Shown here: piece by piece, positions 1 through 9,394 of the stretch
Layout: the number at the start of each line of letters is the position of its first letter
How positions within the stretch are numbered: the first letter of the stretch is position 1
Assembly: GCF_009720745.1 (NCBI RefSeq)
Contig: NZ_WNKX01000006.1
Location: 62,001 to 126,000, forward strand
DNA length: 64,000 bases
Direction: 5' to 3'
Source of the DNA: Massilia eburnea
GTDB taxonomy: Bacteria > Pseudomonadota > Gammaproteobacteria > Burkholderiales > Burkholderiaceae_D
Notes under the pieces: model-generated
Told to the model about the DNA's origin: nothing
The model's database searches: none
The model's input: the letters and a program-made list of their open reading frames with translations, nothing else
Made by a program: the position numbers and the translations under genes

Positions 1-2615
1 TCCAGGCGGTCCATCACTTCGTCGATATTCCATTCGGTGCCGTAGCTGGCGGTTTTCGGCTCGAACAGGTTCTGGCCGTCGTGCATATAGAGCACGGGGT
101 AGCGGCGTTTGGTGTCGCTGCCGTAGCTGGGCGGGAGGTAGATGCGCAGCGTGCGCTCGTTGCCCAGTTGGGGAGACTTGAAATTCTCGACCAGCTGCAG
201 GGTGCCGTGCCGTGGCGGCGCGGCGGCCGCTGGTGCGGGCTGCAGGCGCACACCCAGCACCTCGGCGCTGTTGCGGGCGCCGCTTGCGCCGCCGGCGTCG
301 GCGTAGCTGGCGTTACTTTGCAGGGTGCTCATATTGTAGAAGGGCTGCAGCTCAAGGCGGTAGCTGCCGCGCTTCAAATGCGCCGTCAAAGGCGTAGACC
401 ATGCGGGACCGTTGGCGGGGGCGTTGTGCGGCATCTGGACAATGCCCTCAGCCGCCACCGCTCCCTGCTGGTCGCGCAAGCGCAGCATTTGCACGGCGTT
501 GGTGATGCCGAGGTTGATCTGGTGGGCGTGGTTGTTGTAGCGCAGCTGGACGTGATAGCGGCCGTCGCGCGCAACGCTGACCGCTTCGCCAGTGCTGCTG
601 GCGTCCGCAAGGCAGGCTGGTTGCGAGTGGTGGCTGCGCGTTCCGGCGGCAGGATAGATCGCCTCGGCTGCATAGCATGGCGCCGCTGTGCGCATGGCCC
701 GGTCCGTCCAATCGCCTGCTGCGACGCCGGCGGCGGCAAGCTTGCCATCGCGGTAGATAGTAAAGCGCGCATCCGGCGATGTCCCCGCTCCCGGCTCAAT
801 GCGGAAGGCCGCCCAGCTGTCGCGCTTCGCGCCGCCGGAAGGCGCTTTTTGCTGGAGGACGGGTTCTGGCGGCGCGGTCGAGGCGGCCTCGCTGCCCGCC
901 AGGGTAATCTGCTGCCGTCCCTCCACCAGCGGCCCCATTTCAACTTCCAGCAGATTGTCCTCAGCCAGCTCGTTCCACGCGGCTGACCCGCCGGCATCCT
1001 TGCCATTCAGTTTGCCGCCAATGGGCAGGTAGTAGCCGTCGCGCGCTTCCGCAGGGGGCAGCTTGATTTTCAGGTGCAGCCGCTTGCCGTGCAATGTCAG
1101 TCCTGACAGCTCGATCACGCCGCTGCCGGCAAACCACTCGCGGCGCAAGCGGGAAGTAATGAACGGGCTTACGTGCAAGCGCTCGGTGTCAGCGCTGATG
1201 CCGAAGACCTGCTGCACCACCATGCCCAGGAATCCGCCTACCGACCAAAGCTGCCGGCGCGAATTGATGGCTGGCGCAGACGGATCCCCGCTGCGCCACT
1301 CCATGTTCTCCATATTCGACAGGTTGAGCGCAGCGCCTTGCAGCAAGCTGGCATAGGCGGCATCCGCCACAGCCACATTCCCGTACTGGGCCGCCGCTCG
1401 CAAGCCGTAGGCGGTAACGAAGGGCCAAAGGGCGCGATTGTGGTACACCGGCACGCCTGGCTGCTGCGGCCAGATGACCGGCGCGCCGAGCGGGCCATGC
1501 GGATAGCGCGCGAGTATCGATTGCGCCTGTTCGGCATCCGCCACGCCGGTGACGATGGCGAGCGACTGGCCAAGCCAATCGAATTTGTGCGTGGCCGCAC
1601 CGTCGAAGTGGCCTGCGGTCAGGCTGCTGTACATGCCGGCATCCTTGAGCCACAGGCGGTCGTTGATGGCAATCTTCAGGTCCGCTGCCCAGCGCGCGTA
1701 GCGCTTTGCAGCGTCATGCTCGCCGCTTTGCTGGGCCAGTTCCGCTGCCAGCGTCAGCGCCTTGTAGTGGGCGACGTTGGTGGACAGCGCTTTGGACGAT
1801 GCCATGCTGGACAGGTCGCCAGGGATCCAGGCTGCATACGATTGTTCGCGCCAGTCGAGGAAGGACTGCTCGCCGTTGTACAAGCCGCTGGCATGGTCGA
1901 AGGCGGCGATGCGGTCGTTCTCGATGGTGTTGCGCAGGGCTTTCAGGGCGATGGCGGCGAACTGTTTGCGCTCCTCCGGCGGCAGGGCGTTGAGTGTTTG
2001 TTCAGCGCCAAAGGCCCAGCTGACACGGTCGGTGCTGACTGGCCAGCTGCCGCCGCTGCCAGTGTCCTGCACGATTTGCAGGCCGTCGTCGCTGCCGGCT
2101 GCCAGCGGCGGTTTGCCGCCACGGTAGCCGGAGAGCTTGAATTGCAGCGAGTTGCGTGTGCGTATAGGGTCGAGCATGGCGAGGCCAAGGCTGGCCGCGT
2201 ACGACAGGTCGCGGGTCCAGACGTAGTGCCATTTCTCGCCGGTTTCGAAGCATTCGCAGGCGATCGGGGCGCCGCCGTTGTAGCTGCCGTCGCGGATGGC
2301 CTGCACCGAATCCTGCCTCATCTCCGCGATCGCCAGCGCGAACAACGCATCGAAGGCAAGGTTGCCGCTGCGGACCTGGGGCAGGCCGGCTTGCTCGGTG
2401 TAGGTGATCGACTGCGGGGCGCCGTCGCGCAGCGGCATCGTCGTCGTTTGCGTGTAGCTGCGCAGCGCGGCCTGGGGATCCGGCGTCGCAAAGCTGGCTT
2501 TGTAGCTGCCGAAGGGAAGATCGACAGCGGCGCCTGCGCGTGCGAAGCTGGCGGTGCTTGCGAGCGCTGCGGCGAGCAGTGCCGCCAGCGCCTGCCGCCC
2601 TGGAAGGCGCCGCAT
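1..2615 (-). CDS. Exported six-hairpin glycosidase fused to a putative esterase domain (3' end beyond the window)
   Basis: The frame is open from the ATG at 2615 to the left edge (871 codons). It starts with a signal peptide (residues 1-28, Ala/Leu-rich). Residues about 80-460 look like an alpha/alpha-toroid glycosidase: WHYVWTRDLSYA at 129-140, and a conserved block around 440 (MEWRSGDP, then LWSVGGFLG), as in glucoamylase/debranching-like proteins. A beta-rich linker follows. A Pro/Ala stretch at about 793 then leads into an esterase-type alpha/beta hydrolase start (RIYLPPSYG, YPVLYMHDGQNLF at 839-851). The nucleophile region lies outside the window. The ATG overlaps the TAA of the upstream SusA-like gene by one base (TAATG), so the two are probably translationally coupled. 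A role in starch or substituted-glucan degradation is inferred from context; substrate and GH family number are not certain. Confidence 0.72.
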   Translation of the reverse strand, partial: MRRLPGRQALAALLAAALASTASFARAGAAVDLPFGSYKASFATPDPQAALRSYTQTTTMPLRDGAPQSITYTEQAGLPQVRSGNLAFDALFALAIAEMRQDSVQAIRDGSYNGGAPIACECFETGEKWHYVWTRDLSYAASLGLAMLDPIRTRNSLQFKLSGYRGGKPPLAAGSDDGLQIVQDTGSGGSWPVSTDRVSWAFGAEQTLNALPPEERKQFAAIALKALRNTIENDRIAAFDHASGLYNGEQSFLDWREQSYAAWIPGDLSSMASSKALSTNVAHYKALTLAAELAQQSGEHDAAKRYARWAADLKIAINDRLWLKDAGMYSSLTAGHFDGAATHKFDWLGQSLAIVTGVADAEQAQSILARYPHGPLGAPVIWPQQPGVPVYHNRALWPFVTAYGLRAAAQYGNVAVADAAYASLLQGAALNLSNMENMEWRSGDPSAPAINSRRQLWSVGGFLGMVVQQVFGISADTERLHVSPFITSRLRREWFAGSGVIELSGLTLHGKRLHLKIKLPPAEARDGYYLPIGGKLNGKDAGGSAAWNELAEDNLLEVEMGPLVEGRQQITLAGSEAASTAPPEPVLQQKAPSGGAKRDSWAAFRIEPGAGTSPDARFTIYRDGKLAAAGVAAGDWTDRAMRTAAPCYAAEAIYPAAGTRSHHSQPACLADASSTGEAVSVARDGRYHVQLRYNNHAHQINLGITNAVQMLRLRDQQGAVAAEGIVQMPHNAPANGPAWSTPLTAHLKRGSYRLELQPFYNMSTLQSNASYADAGGASGARNSAEVLGVRLQPAPAAAAPPRHGTLQLVENFKSPQLGNERTLRIYLPPSYGSDTKRRYPVLYMHDGQNLFEPKTASYGTEWNIDEVMDRL

Positions 2616-4438
2616 TATCTGACCTCCATCACGAGTACCGAACGAGCAGGCAGGGTGAACTTTCCTGCCAGCGGAATAGTGCGGCCGGTGATCACGTCCG
2701 TGCCGCTGCGCACGCCAGCCAGCATTTCGCGGAAGCGGCCGGCGTCAAGCGTCATTTCCTTATCGTTCTTGTTCAGCGCCACCATCACCTTTTGCTTGTC
2801 GTCGTAGCGGAAGTAGACGTAGGTGTCCTGCTCAGGGCCGAACTGCATCATCTTGCCATGCTGGACGGCGCTGGAGGTCTTGCGCCAGTTGACCAGTTTT
2901 TTCACAAAGGCCTGCATCTCGCGCTGTTCGGCGTTCAGTCCCTCGCCGGTGAAGGCATTCACCTTGTCGCCTGCCCAGCCGCCCGGCATGTCGCGGCGGT
3001 AGGATGGATCGTCGCGGCCTTTGACGGTGCTCGGCATCAGCACCTCCGTACCGTAGTAGAACTGCGGGATGCGCGGCACGGTGAAGGTGAACGCCAGCAC
3101 CATGCGCAGCAGGGCCGGGTCGCCATTGACGACGCTGAAGCTGCGCGCCAGGTCGTGGTTGCCTTCGAACAGCACCAGGTTGGATGGGTTCGGATAGAGG
3201 TAATCCTGGGCCAGGGTCTCGTAGACGTCATACAGGCGGTAAGTGCCGTCGGTATCGCCGAGCGCCTTGCGCAACGCGTCGTTGAGCGGGAAGTCCATCA
3301 TGCTCGGCGCATTCAGCGCCTGCCAGCGCGCCACGACAGGAATGCGCGGGCTCCACTCCTCACCCACCATGTTCAGGTGGGGATATTCCGCCAGTACCCG
3401 CTTCGACCATTCGGTGAGGAAGGGCGTTTCGGAATAGCCGTATGTATCCACGCGCAGCCCGGACAGGCCCGCGTATTCGACCCACCAGATATTGTTCTGG
3501 ATCAGGTAGTTCGCCACATAGGGATTATTCTGGTTCATATCCGGCATATGCGGACCGAACCAGCCCTGGGTGAAGTTGCGCGCATCCTCCTTGCTGCCAT
3601 ATGGATCGAAGTTGGCCACACGGTGGTGCGCGGTAGGTGTGTACTTGCCGTCGTAGCCAAGCCAGTCCGGCATCGGCATATCCTTCATCCACCAGTGATG
3701 GCTGCCAATATGGTTCAGCACCACGTCCTGGATCACGCCGATGCCGCGTGCGCGCGCCTGCGCCACGAAGGCGCGGTATTCCTCGTTGCTGCCGTAGCGC
3801 GCGTCGATCTTGTAATGGTCGGTGGCGGCGTAGCCGTGGTAGGAGTAGCTATCCTGGTTGTTTTCCACCAGCGGCGTTGGCCAGATCTGGGTAAAGCCCA
3901 GGTCTTTCACATAGTCCAGGTGCGCGGCCATGCCGGCCAGGTCGCCGCCGTGGCGGCTATTGCCATTGGCGCGGTTGGCTTTGTCCGGCATACCCGCCAA
4001 GTTGTCGTTGGACGGATTGCCGTTGGCGAAGCGGTCCGGCATCACCTGGTAAATCGCGTCGGCGCTGTTGAAGCCCTGGCGCTGCGCCGATCCAGGCGTC
4101 CGCGCCAGCAGCCGGTAGCTGTAGGTCAGGTCGGGTTTGCCGGGCGCAGAGAAGCGGATGTCGAAGCTGCCCGGCGCCACGTCCGGCGCCAGCACCAGGT
4201 CGATGAACAGGTAATTGCGGTTGGCGACGCGGGTCACGCTGCCGATGCGCACGCCCGGATAGTCGATGGAAGGATCCAGGTCCGCCAGGTTTGGCGCGTT
4301 CACCATCAGCTGCAGCTTGGGATTCTGCATGCCTGCCCACCAGAAGGGCGGTTCCATATGATCCACGGCCGCCGGTGCGGCAGATGCTGTTGTCAAAATG
4401 GTAGCGGCCAGGAAGGCGGCCAAAGCGGTCTTCTTCAT
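2615..4438 (-). CDS. susA: GH13 neopullulanase/cyclomaltodextrinase, SusA-like, exported
   Basis: This 607-residue protein has a signal peptide (1-20, cut near SAAPA) and an N-terminal beta-sandwich typical of cyclomaltodextrinases (about 25-115). The GH13 barrel follows, starting at ADAIYQVMPDRFANG. Catalytic residues are visible: nucleophile D331 (GLRVDTYGY), acid/base E360 (MVGEEW) and D429 (FEGNHDLAR); DVVLNH at 238-243 is conserved region I. The family hydrolyses cyclodextrins, pullulan and maltodextrins, and a signal peptide implies periplasmic or cell-surface action, as for SusA. The start has a GGAGAATCG Shine-Dalgarno. It is divergent from the TonB receptor and shares with it a control region carrying two TGTAG-type palindromes. 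The symbol is by analogy. Confidence 0.9.
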   Translation of the reverse strand: MKKTALAAFLAATILTTASAAPAAVDHMEPPFWWAGMQNPKLQLMVNAPNLADLDPSIDYPGVRIGSVTRVANRNYLFIDLVLAPDVAPGSFDIRFSAPGKPDLTYSYRLLARTPGSAQRQGFNSADAIYQVMPDRFANGNPSNDNLAGMPDKANRANGNSRHGGDLAGMAAHLDYVKDLGFTQIWPTPLVENNQDSYSYHGYAATDHYKIDARYGSNEEYRAFVAQARARGIGVIQDVVLNHIGSHHWWMKDMPMPDWLGYDGKYTPTAHHRVANFDPYGSKEDARNFTQGWFGPHMPDMNQNNPYVANYLIQNNIWWVEYAGLSGLRVDTYGYSETPFLTEWSKRVLAEYPHLNMVGEEWSPRIPVVARWQALNAPSMMDFPLNDALRKALGDTDGTYRLYDVYETLAQDYLYPNPSNLVLFEGNHDLARSFSVVNGDPALLRMVLAFTFTVPRIPQFYYGTEVLMPSTVKGRDDPSYRRDMPGGWAGDKVNAFTGEGLNAEQREMQAFVKKLVNWRKTSSAVQHGKMMQFGPEQDTYVYFRYDDKQKVMVALNKNDKEMTLDAGRFREMLAGVRSGTDVITGRTIPLAGKFTLPARSVLVMEVR

Positions 4439-4488
4439 CGATTCTCCGGTCGAAATGTCTTTGGGCCCGACAATACACCCAATTTGAC

Positions 4489-4503
4489 TGTAGTTCTACT
4501 ACA
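4489..4503. promoter_or_regulatory. Perfect palindromic operator TGTAG-TTCTA-CTACA
   Basis: A 15-bp site with perfect 5-bp arms, 51 bp upstream of the SusA-like start. The same arms recur at 11772, 20415 and, with one mismatch, at 4522, 20381, 28206 and 28283, always near starch genes. The TGTA...TACA geometry resembles HexR/RpiR boxes (known family motif); no central CpG as in LacI operators is present. Confidence 0.75.
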
Positions 4504-4521
4504 CGTCGGTCCGTCCAAATT

Positions 4522-4536
4522 TGTAGCCGAAATACA
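4522..4536. promoter_or_regulatory. Second operator TGTAG-CCGAA-ATACA (one mismatch)
   Basis: Same arms as the site at 4489 with one mismatch, and flanking bases that extend the symmetry (TTGTA...TACAA). Centre-to-centre spacing is 33 bp, about three helical turns, so two dimers could bind on one face of the DNA. Confidence 0.6.
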
Positions 4537-4610
4537 ACGCGAGCTCATTATTTCCCAGAGGGAGCCCGTAGCGGAAGGCAGAAATACACGTTTGTGATGA
4601 TGGTCATTCA

Positions 4611-4640
4611 TTGACACCAAATCTAGTTTTAGTACAGAAT
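4611..4640 (+). promoter_or_regulatory. Candidate sigma-70 promoter of the TonB receptor
   Basis: A perfect -35 (TTGACA, 4611-4616) and an 18-bp spacer lead to CAGAAT (4635-4640). The predicted transcript would start near 4647, giving a leader of about 107 nt. The palindromes at 4489-4536 lie well upstream of this -35. Confidence 0.5.
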
Positions 4641-4753
4641 CCGCCTCAGAGCGTCCGTAAGAGCGTTCGCTTTCCAAGGATTCCCGTGTAGTCGAAATAA
4701 ACCGGTCAGTGTAGGTTGCGGGAAAGAATGTTTATATGAGTGAGGGGACTTTG

Positions 4754-7486
4754 ATGACTATCTTCGCCAACAAGCGAGGCAATACCGCTTTCCGACTGAG
4801 TCCGGTTGCGGCCGGGTGTGCTGTTTTCGTATCCGCCTTCGCGGGCTCTGCCTACGCGCAGACTACCACCGCCGAGCAGGCCGCAGATGCTGCGCCGATC
4901 CAATCCGTGACCGTGTCGGGCATCCGCCGCGGTATTGAAGATGCGATCTCCGTCAAGAAGAACGCCACTTCCATCGTCGAGGCCATCTCCGCAGAAGACA
5001 TCGGCAAGCTGCCAGACACCTCCATCGCAGAATCCATCGCCCGCCTGCCAGGCTTGGCCGCCCAGCGCGTTGCCGGCCGTGCGCAAAACATTTCGGTGCG
5101 CGGCCTGTCGCCTGACTTCTCGACCACCCTGCTGAACGGCCGCGAGCAAGTGTCGACCGGCGATAACCGCAGCGTTGAATTCGACCAGTATCCATCGGAA
5201 CTGATCAGCGGCGTCACCATTTACAAGACCCCGGACGCTGGCATGGTTGGCCAGGGCCTGTCCGGCACCCTGGACCTGCAGACCGTGCGTCCGCTGGCCT
5301 TCGGCGGCCGCACCGTGTCCATGAACGCCCGCATGGAAAAGAACTCGCTGGGCAAGATCGCCGACACCAAGTCGACCGGCAACCGCTTCAGCTTCAGCTA
5401 CATCGACCAGTTTGCGGACCGCACCATTGGCGTGGCCTTGGGCTTTGCCCACCTGGACTCCCCTGTGCTGGACCAGGAAACCGGCCTGTACGAGCCATGG
5501 AAGAACGAATCGCGTGCCGGCGTGCCTGCCGGTACCAACGTCACCGACGGCATCAAGTCCCTGGAACGCAGCGGCTACAACAAGCGCGACGGCCTGATGG
5601 GCGTGCTGCAATACCGTCCAAACAAGAACTTCACCTCGATGATCGACGTGTACGCGTCGCAATTCAAGCATGAAGACACTGCCAACCAGTTTGAAGTCCA
5701 CATTGGCGGCTACAACGGCGGCAACAAGCCTGACCTGCTGTTCACCAACGTCACCACTGCCGACGGCGCATTTGCCACCGGTACGGCAAACAACGTGTAC
5801 CCACTGGTACGCGGCATGTACGACAAGCGCAAGGACGAGATCCGCGCAATTGGCTGGAACAACGAATGGCGCCAGAACGGCTGGTCGGTAGTGGCTGACG
5901 TGAGCCGCTCCACTGCCAAGCGAGATGAGACCAACCTGGAAAACAACCTGCAGATCAGCGATGCAGCCGGCAATCCATACCTGGATTCCGTAGCGCTGGC
6001 GCTGCGCAGCGGCGCTTTCCCGACCATGGACCCGGGCCGCGATTACAGCAACCCAGCCAACCTGTACGTGCGTAACACCATCTACGGTTCCGGCTACGGC
6101 AAGACCCCGCACGTCGAAGATGCGCTGAACGGCTTCAAGCTGGCAGCCAATATCCAGGCATCCGGCGCGCTTGAGCAGTACTTCTCGAGCTTCGACTTCG
6201 GTATCCACCGTTCCGACCGCAGCAAGGTCAAGCACCAGCCGGAAGGCAACATCAACCTGGCAGGCGCTCCGTCCACCATTTCGTCCGACCTGCTGTACAA
6301 CCCGGTCGACCTGGGCTGGGCTGGCGTGGGCACCATCCCTGCGTGGAACGTGCCTGGCGTTGTGGCCAAGTACATGACCTTCGCTCCGACTGAAGACAAG
6401 GACTACCTGATCGCCAAGGCATGGTCGGTGAAAGAGAAGATCACCACCACCTTCGCTAAAGCCAACATCGAACACGAAATGGGCGATGTCAGCCTGCGCG
6501 GTAACGTTGGCGTGCAGATCCAGCACACCGACCAGTCGTCCGATTCCAACTACTGGGACGGCACCGCTCCAGCCGGCCAGCAAGTCAAGCCGGTCCACGA
6601 CGGCAAGACCTACACCGACGTGCTGCCTAGCCTGAACCTGGCGTTCCAGCTGCCGAACGATCACACCATCCGTATGGCGCTGGCCAAGCAGATCGCTCGT
6701 CCACGTGTCGACCAGCTGCGTTCCGCCCTGGACTTCAACGTCGGCACCAACGACTTCAAGCCAAGCGGCAGCGGCGGCAACGCCCAGCTGGATCCATGGC
6801 GCGCCAAGGCCTTCGACCTGTCGTATGAAAAATACTTCGGCAAAAAGGCATATGTGGCACTGGCGTACTTCTACAAGAAGCTGGATACCTACATCTACAC
6901 CCAGACTCTGCAGCACGACTTCTCGGCCCAGATTCCAGGTACCAAAGCCATTACCCCGTTTGGTAACTACTCCGCGCCATACAACGGCAAAGGCGGCAAC
7001 CTGAAGGGCGTGGAGCTGACCGCTTCCCTGCCACTGAACATGCTGACCCCGGTGCTGGACGGCTTCGGCGTGAGCGGCAGCTACTCGTACAACGACAGCA
7101 AGATCACCATCGAGGAGCCAAGCTCCAGCCTGGGCAAGAACATCATGCTGCCAGGCCTGTCGAAGAACACCAGCAACCTGACCGTGTATTACGAGAAGAA
7201 TGGTTTCGAGACCCGCCTGAGCAACCGTCGCCGTTCGGACTTCGTGGGTGAAATCGGCAACTTCGCCGGCGAGCGTTCGCTGCGCTACGTTGTTGGTGAA
7301 AACATCCTGGACTTCCAGATTGGCTACACCTTCAACGAGGGCATGTTCAAGGGCGTAGGCCTGGTCCTGCAGGCGAACAACCTGCGTAACGCCGCCTACG
7401 AGACCTACAACGGCAACCACAACCAGCAGCTGGAATACCAGAAGTATGGCCGTACCATCCTGCTGGGCGCGAACTACAAGTTCTAA
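4754..7486 (+). CDS. TonB-dependent receptor, maltooligosaccharide type (MalA-like)
   Basis: Outer-membrane active importer, 910 residues. A signal peptide ends near AYAQ. A TonB-box-like SVTVSG is followed by the plug domain (about 50-170; ISAEDIGKLPDTSIAESIARLPGL and the RGLSPDF motif) and a large beta-barrel ending in GRTILLGANYKF with the terminal Phe needed for barrel assembly. The long plug and barrel style match the Xanthomonas/Caulobacter receptor class. I place the start at 4754 because GAGGGG lies six bases upstream; an in-frame ATG at 4736 lacks a ribosome site. Neighbours (SusA-like enzyme, GH31, MFS carrier) and the shared palindromes support uptake of maltodextrins, as for Caulobacter MalA, but substrate is inferred. 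Confidence 0.9.
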   Translation: MTIFANKRGNTAFRLSPVAAGCAVFVSAFAGSAYAQTTTAEQAADAAPIQSVTVSGIRRGIEDAISVKKNATSIVEAISAEDIGKLPDTSIAESIARLPGLAAQRVAGRAQNISVRGLSPDFSTTLLNGREQVSTGDNRSVEFDQYPSELISGVTIYKTPDAGMVGQGLSGTLDLQTVRPLAFGGRTVSMNARMEKNSLGKIADTKSTGNRFSFSYIDQFADRTIGVALGFAHLDSPVLDQETGLYEPWKNESRAGVPAGTNVTDGIKSLERSGYNKRDGLMGVLQYRPNKNFTSMIDVYASQFKHEDTANQFEVHIGGYNGGNKPDLLFTNVTTADGAFATGTANNVYPLVRGMYDKRKDEIRAIGWNNEWRQNGWSVVADVSRSTAKRDETNLENNLQISDAAGNPYLDSVALALRSGAFPTMDPGRDYSNPANLYVRNTIYGSGYGKTPHVEDALNGFKLAANIQASGALEQYFSSFDFGIHRSDRSKVKHQPEGNINLAGAPSTISSDLLYNPVDLGWAGVGTIPAWNVPGVVAKYMTFAPTEDKDYLIAKAWSVKEKITTTFAKANIEHEMGDVSLRGNVGVQIQHTDQSSDSNYWDGTAPAGQQVKPVHDGKTYTDVLPSLNLAFQLPNDHTIRMALAKQIARPRVDQLRSALDFNVGTNDFKPSGSGGNAQLDPWRAKAFDLSYEKYFGKKAYVALAYFYKKLDTYIYTQTLQHDFSAQIPGTKAITPFGNYSAPYNGKGGNLKGVELTASLPLNMLTPVLDGFGVSGSYSYNDSKITIEEPSSSLGKNIMLPGLSKNTSNLTVYYEKNGFETRLSNRRRSDFVGEIGNFAGERSLRYVVGENILDFQIGYTFNEGMFKGVGLVLQANNLRNAAYETYNGNHNQQLEYQKYGRTILLGANYKF

Positions 7487-7501
7487 GCATCCAGTAGCAA
7501 T

Positions 7502-7531
7502 AAAAACGGGGGCCGCGGCCCCCGTTTTTTT
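7502..7531. terminator. Bidirectional rho-independent terminator
   Basis: An A-run, a GC stem (ACGGGGG-CCGCGG-CCCCCGT) and a T-run lie between the convergent receptor and M2 peptidase genes, so it can serve both strands. The peptidase stop codon sits in its T-run. Confidence 0.9.
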
Positions 7532-9350
7532 ACTTGGCCTTGGCGGCCAGCTGCTTGTTTTGCTCGTCCAGCCAGACTTTCAGCGGGGCGAAGTAGTCCA
7601 GCAGGGCCTGGCCGTCGATGCGGTCTTCGCCGGTGGCCACTTTGAGCTCTTCAGGCCATGGCTTGGAGGTGCCCATTTCCAGCATGGACCACAGCTTCTT
7701 GCCGGCTTTTTCGCTGCCGTAGATCGAGCACTGGTGCAGCGGACCGGTAAAGCCGGCTTCCTTGCACAGGGCGCGGTGGAACTGGAACTGCAGCAGGTGG
7801 GCCAGGAAGTAGCGTGCGTACGGCACGTCGGCGGCAACGTGGTACTTGGCGCCGGCGTCGAAGCCGTCTGCCAGCATCGGCGACGGGCGTTTCACGCCCA
7901 TGTACTGCTCGCGCAGCTGCCACCAGCTCTTGTCGTAGTCGGCCGGCTTGGTTTTGCCGGCATAAACGTCCCAGCGCCATTTGTCGACCGAGTAGGCGAA
8001 CGGCAGGAAGGCAACCTTGGCCAGTGCGCGCTTGAGCAGCACGCCGATGTCGGCGTTCGGGTCCGGGTTCTCGTTCATCAGGCCGACCTTCTTCAGGTAG
8101 TTGGGCGTGATGGACAGGGCAATGGTGTCGCCGATGGCTTCGTGGAAGCCGTCGTTGGCGCCGTTGCGGAACAGGTTGGACTGGTTCTTGTAAGCCAGGT
8201 CGTAATAAATGTGGCCCAGCTCATGGTGGATGACGGCAAATTCTTCTTCGGTCGGACGGATGCACATCTTGATGCGCACATCGTCCTTGCCATCGAGCTG
8301 CCATGCGGAGGCGTGGCACACCACGTCGCGGTCACGCGGCTTTTCCAGCAGGGAGCGCTGGTAGAAGGTCTCCGGCAGCTTCGGCATGCCCAGCGAGGTG
8401 TAGAAACGCTCGCCGTATTGCACCATTTCCTTGGCCGTGGTCTTTTTCTCTTCCAGCACATTGGTCAGGTCGAACTTGGACGCGCCGCTGGCAGGCATCA
8501 GGATCGGGTAGATGTTTTCCCAGCTCTGGCTCCACATATTGCCGAACAGGTGGGCCGGGATCGGGCCGGTCAGCGGCACGACGTCAGGGCCGTAGGTTTC
8601 GCGCAGCTTGTAGCGGGCGTAGGTGTGCAGGGAATCGTACAACGGTTTCACCTGCTGCCAGATGCGCTCCATCTCGGCCGAGAATTCTTCCGGCTTCATG
8701 TCGTAGCCCGAGCGCCACAAGGCGCCGGTGTCGGCATAGCCCATTTCGCGCGCGCCCTTGTTGGACAGCTCGATGTATTCGCTATACAGCTTCTTGTAGG
8801 AAGGCGATTGCATATGCCAGCCGTTCCATGCGTCCAGCAGGACTTTCGGATCGCGGCTGGTGGCCAGGGTCTTTTCCAGGTCGCCCAGCGCCAGGCATGG
8901 CTTGCCTTCGCCAGGGCAGTACTTGGCCTTGCCGTAGGCGCCATTCAGTTTGGCGTTGTCGTCGGCGTAGGCCTGGCGCTCTTTTGGATCCGGCAGCATC
9001 AGCGTCAGCTGCAGCAGCTTGATCTTGCGCGCTTCATCGTCCGGCAGTTTCACGCCGTTGAAGCGGCGGGCCTCCAGCGCGGCCTGGCCGGCCGCATCCA
9101 GCTGCTGCTCGCCAAAGTAGGCGGTCAGCGCTTCGGTGTCGTCGGTGATGAAGTTTTGCGCTACCCAGGCAGCCTTGTTGGCGTCGTTGCCCAGCTTGTC
9201 GAATTTCTCCTCGGTCTGCGCGATGAATTTTTTCGCCTCGGCCGGAGTGCCTTTGGCTTTTTTCTGGGCTGGTGCGGCGTGGGCAAAACCTGCCGCCAGG
9301 GCCAGGCCCAGCGCCAGTGCCAATGGCTTTTTCATAGTCGTTTTAATCAA
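7530..9350 (-). CDS. M2-family zinc peptidase (ACE-like dipeptidyl carboxypeptidase), exported
   Basis: This 606-residue protein has a signal peptide (about 7-26, ending AHAAP) and the full catalytic domain of angiotensin-converting-enzyme homologues. The zinc site is HELGH at 376-380 within VIHHELGHIYY, with third ligand E404 in GFHEAIGDT. The family removes C-terminal dipeptides from peptides, here in the periplasm. The start is ambiguous. An AGGAG lies six bases before a TTG at 9350, while the first ATG (9335, MKKPLALAL) has a weak ribosome site; both give a good signal peptide. It is divergent from the GH31 gene with only 44 bp between them and has no evident link to starch use. Confidence 0.92.
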   Translation of the reverse strand: MIKTTMKKPLALALGLALAAGFAHAAPAQKKAKGTPAEAKKFIAQTEEKFDKLGNDANKAAWVAQNFITDDTEALTAYFGEQQLDAAGQAALEARRFNGVKLPDDEARKIKLLQLTLMLPDPKERQAYADDNAKLNGAYGKAKYCPGEGKPCLALGDLEKTLATSRDPKVLLDAWNGWHMQSPSYKKLYSEYIELSNKGAREMGYADTGALWRSGYDMKPEEFSAEMERIWQQVKPLYDSLHTYARYKLRETYGPDVVPLTGPIPAHLFGNMWSQSWENIYPILMPASGASKFDLTNVLEEKKTTAKEMVQYGERFYTSLGMPKLPETFYQRSLLEKPRDRDVVCHASAWQLDGKDDVRIKMCIRPTEEEFAVIHHELGHIYYDLAYKNQSNLFRNGANDGFHEAIGDTIALSITPNYLKKVGLMNENPDPNADIGVLLKRALAKVAFLPFAYSVDKWRWDVYAGKTKPADYDKSWWQLREQYMGVKRPSPMLADGFDAGAKYHVAADVPYARYFLAHLLQFQFHRALCKEAGFTGPLHQCSIYGSEKAGKKLWSMLEMGTSKPWPEELKVATGEDRIDGQALLDYFAPLKVWLDEQNKQLAAKAK

Positions 9351-9394
9351 TTCATTCTCCTCTCAGATAAAACTGCTCGGTAATATATCACCCT

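Larger units (their letters stand above)
4439..4753. other. Divergent control region of the SusA-like gene and the TonB receptor
   Basis: About 315 bases without a gene. It holds two TGTAG-type palindromes (4489-4503 and 4522-4536, centres 33 bp apart) and a candidate sigma-70 promoter for the receptor (4611-4640). The SusA-like gene reads left, the receptor right. I see no other gene or RNA structure. Confidence 0.75.

Noticed and set aside
1173..4597. Long plus-strand open frames across the glycosidase-esterase and SusA-like genes
   Set aside because: Both are antisense shadows; the minus frames carry signal peptides and catalytic motifs.
4706..7420. 904-codon open frame antisense to the TonB receptor
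   Set aside because: It mirrors the receptor's codons in high-GC DNA, reads as low-complexity Val/Gly/Ala/His with no domain, and the receptor frame is certain.
7446..9383. 645-codon plus-strand frame opposite the M2 peptidase
   Set aside because: Antisense shadow; the opposite strand has the HELGH zinc site.
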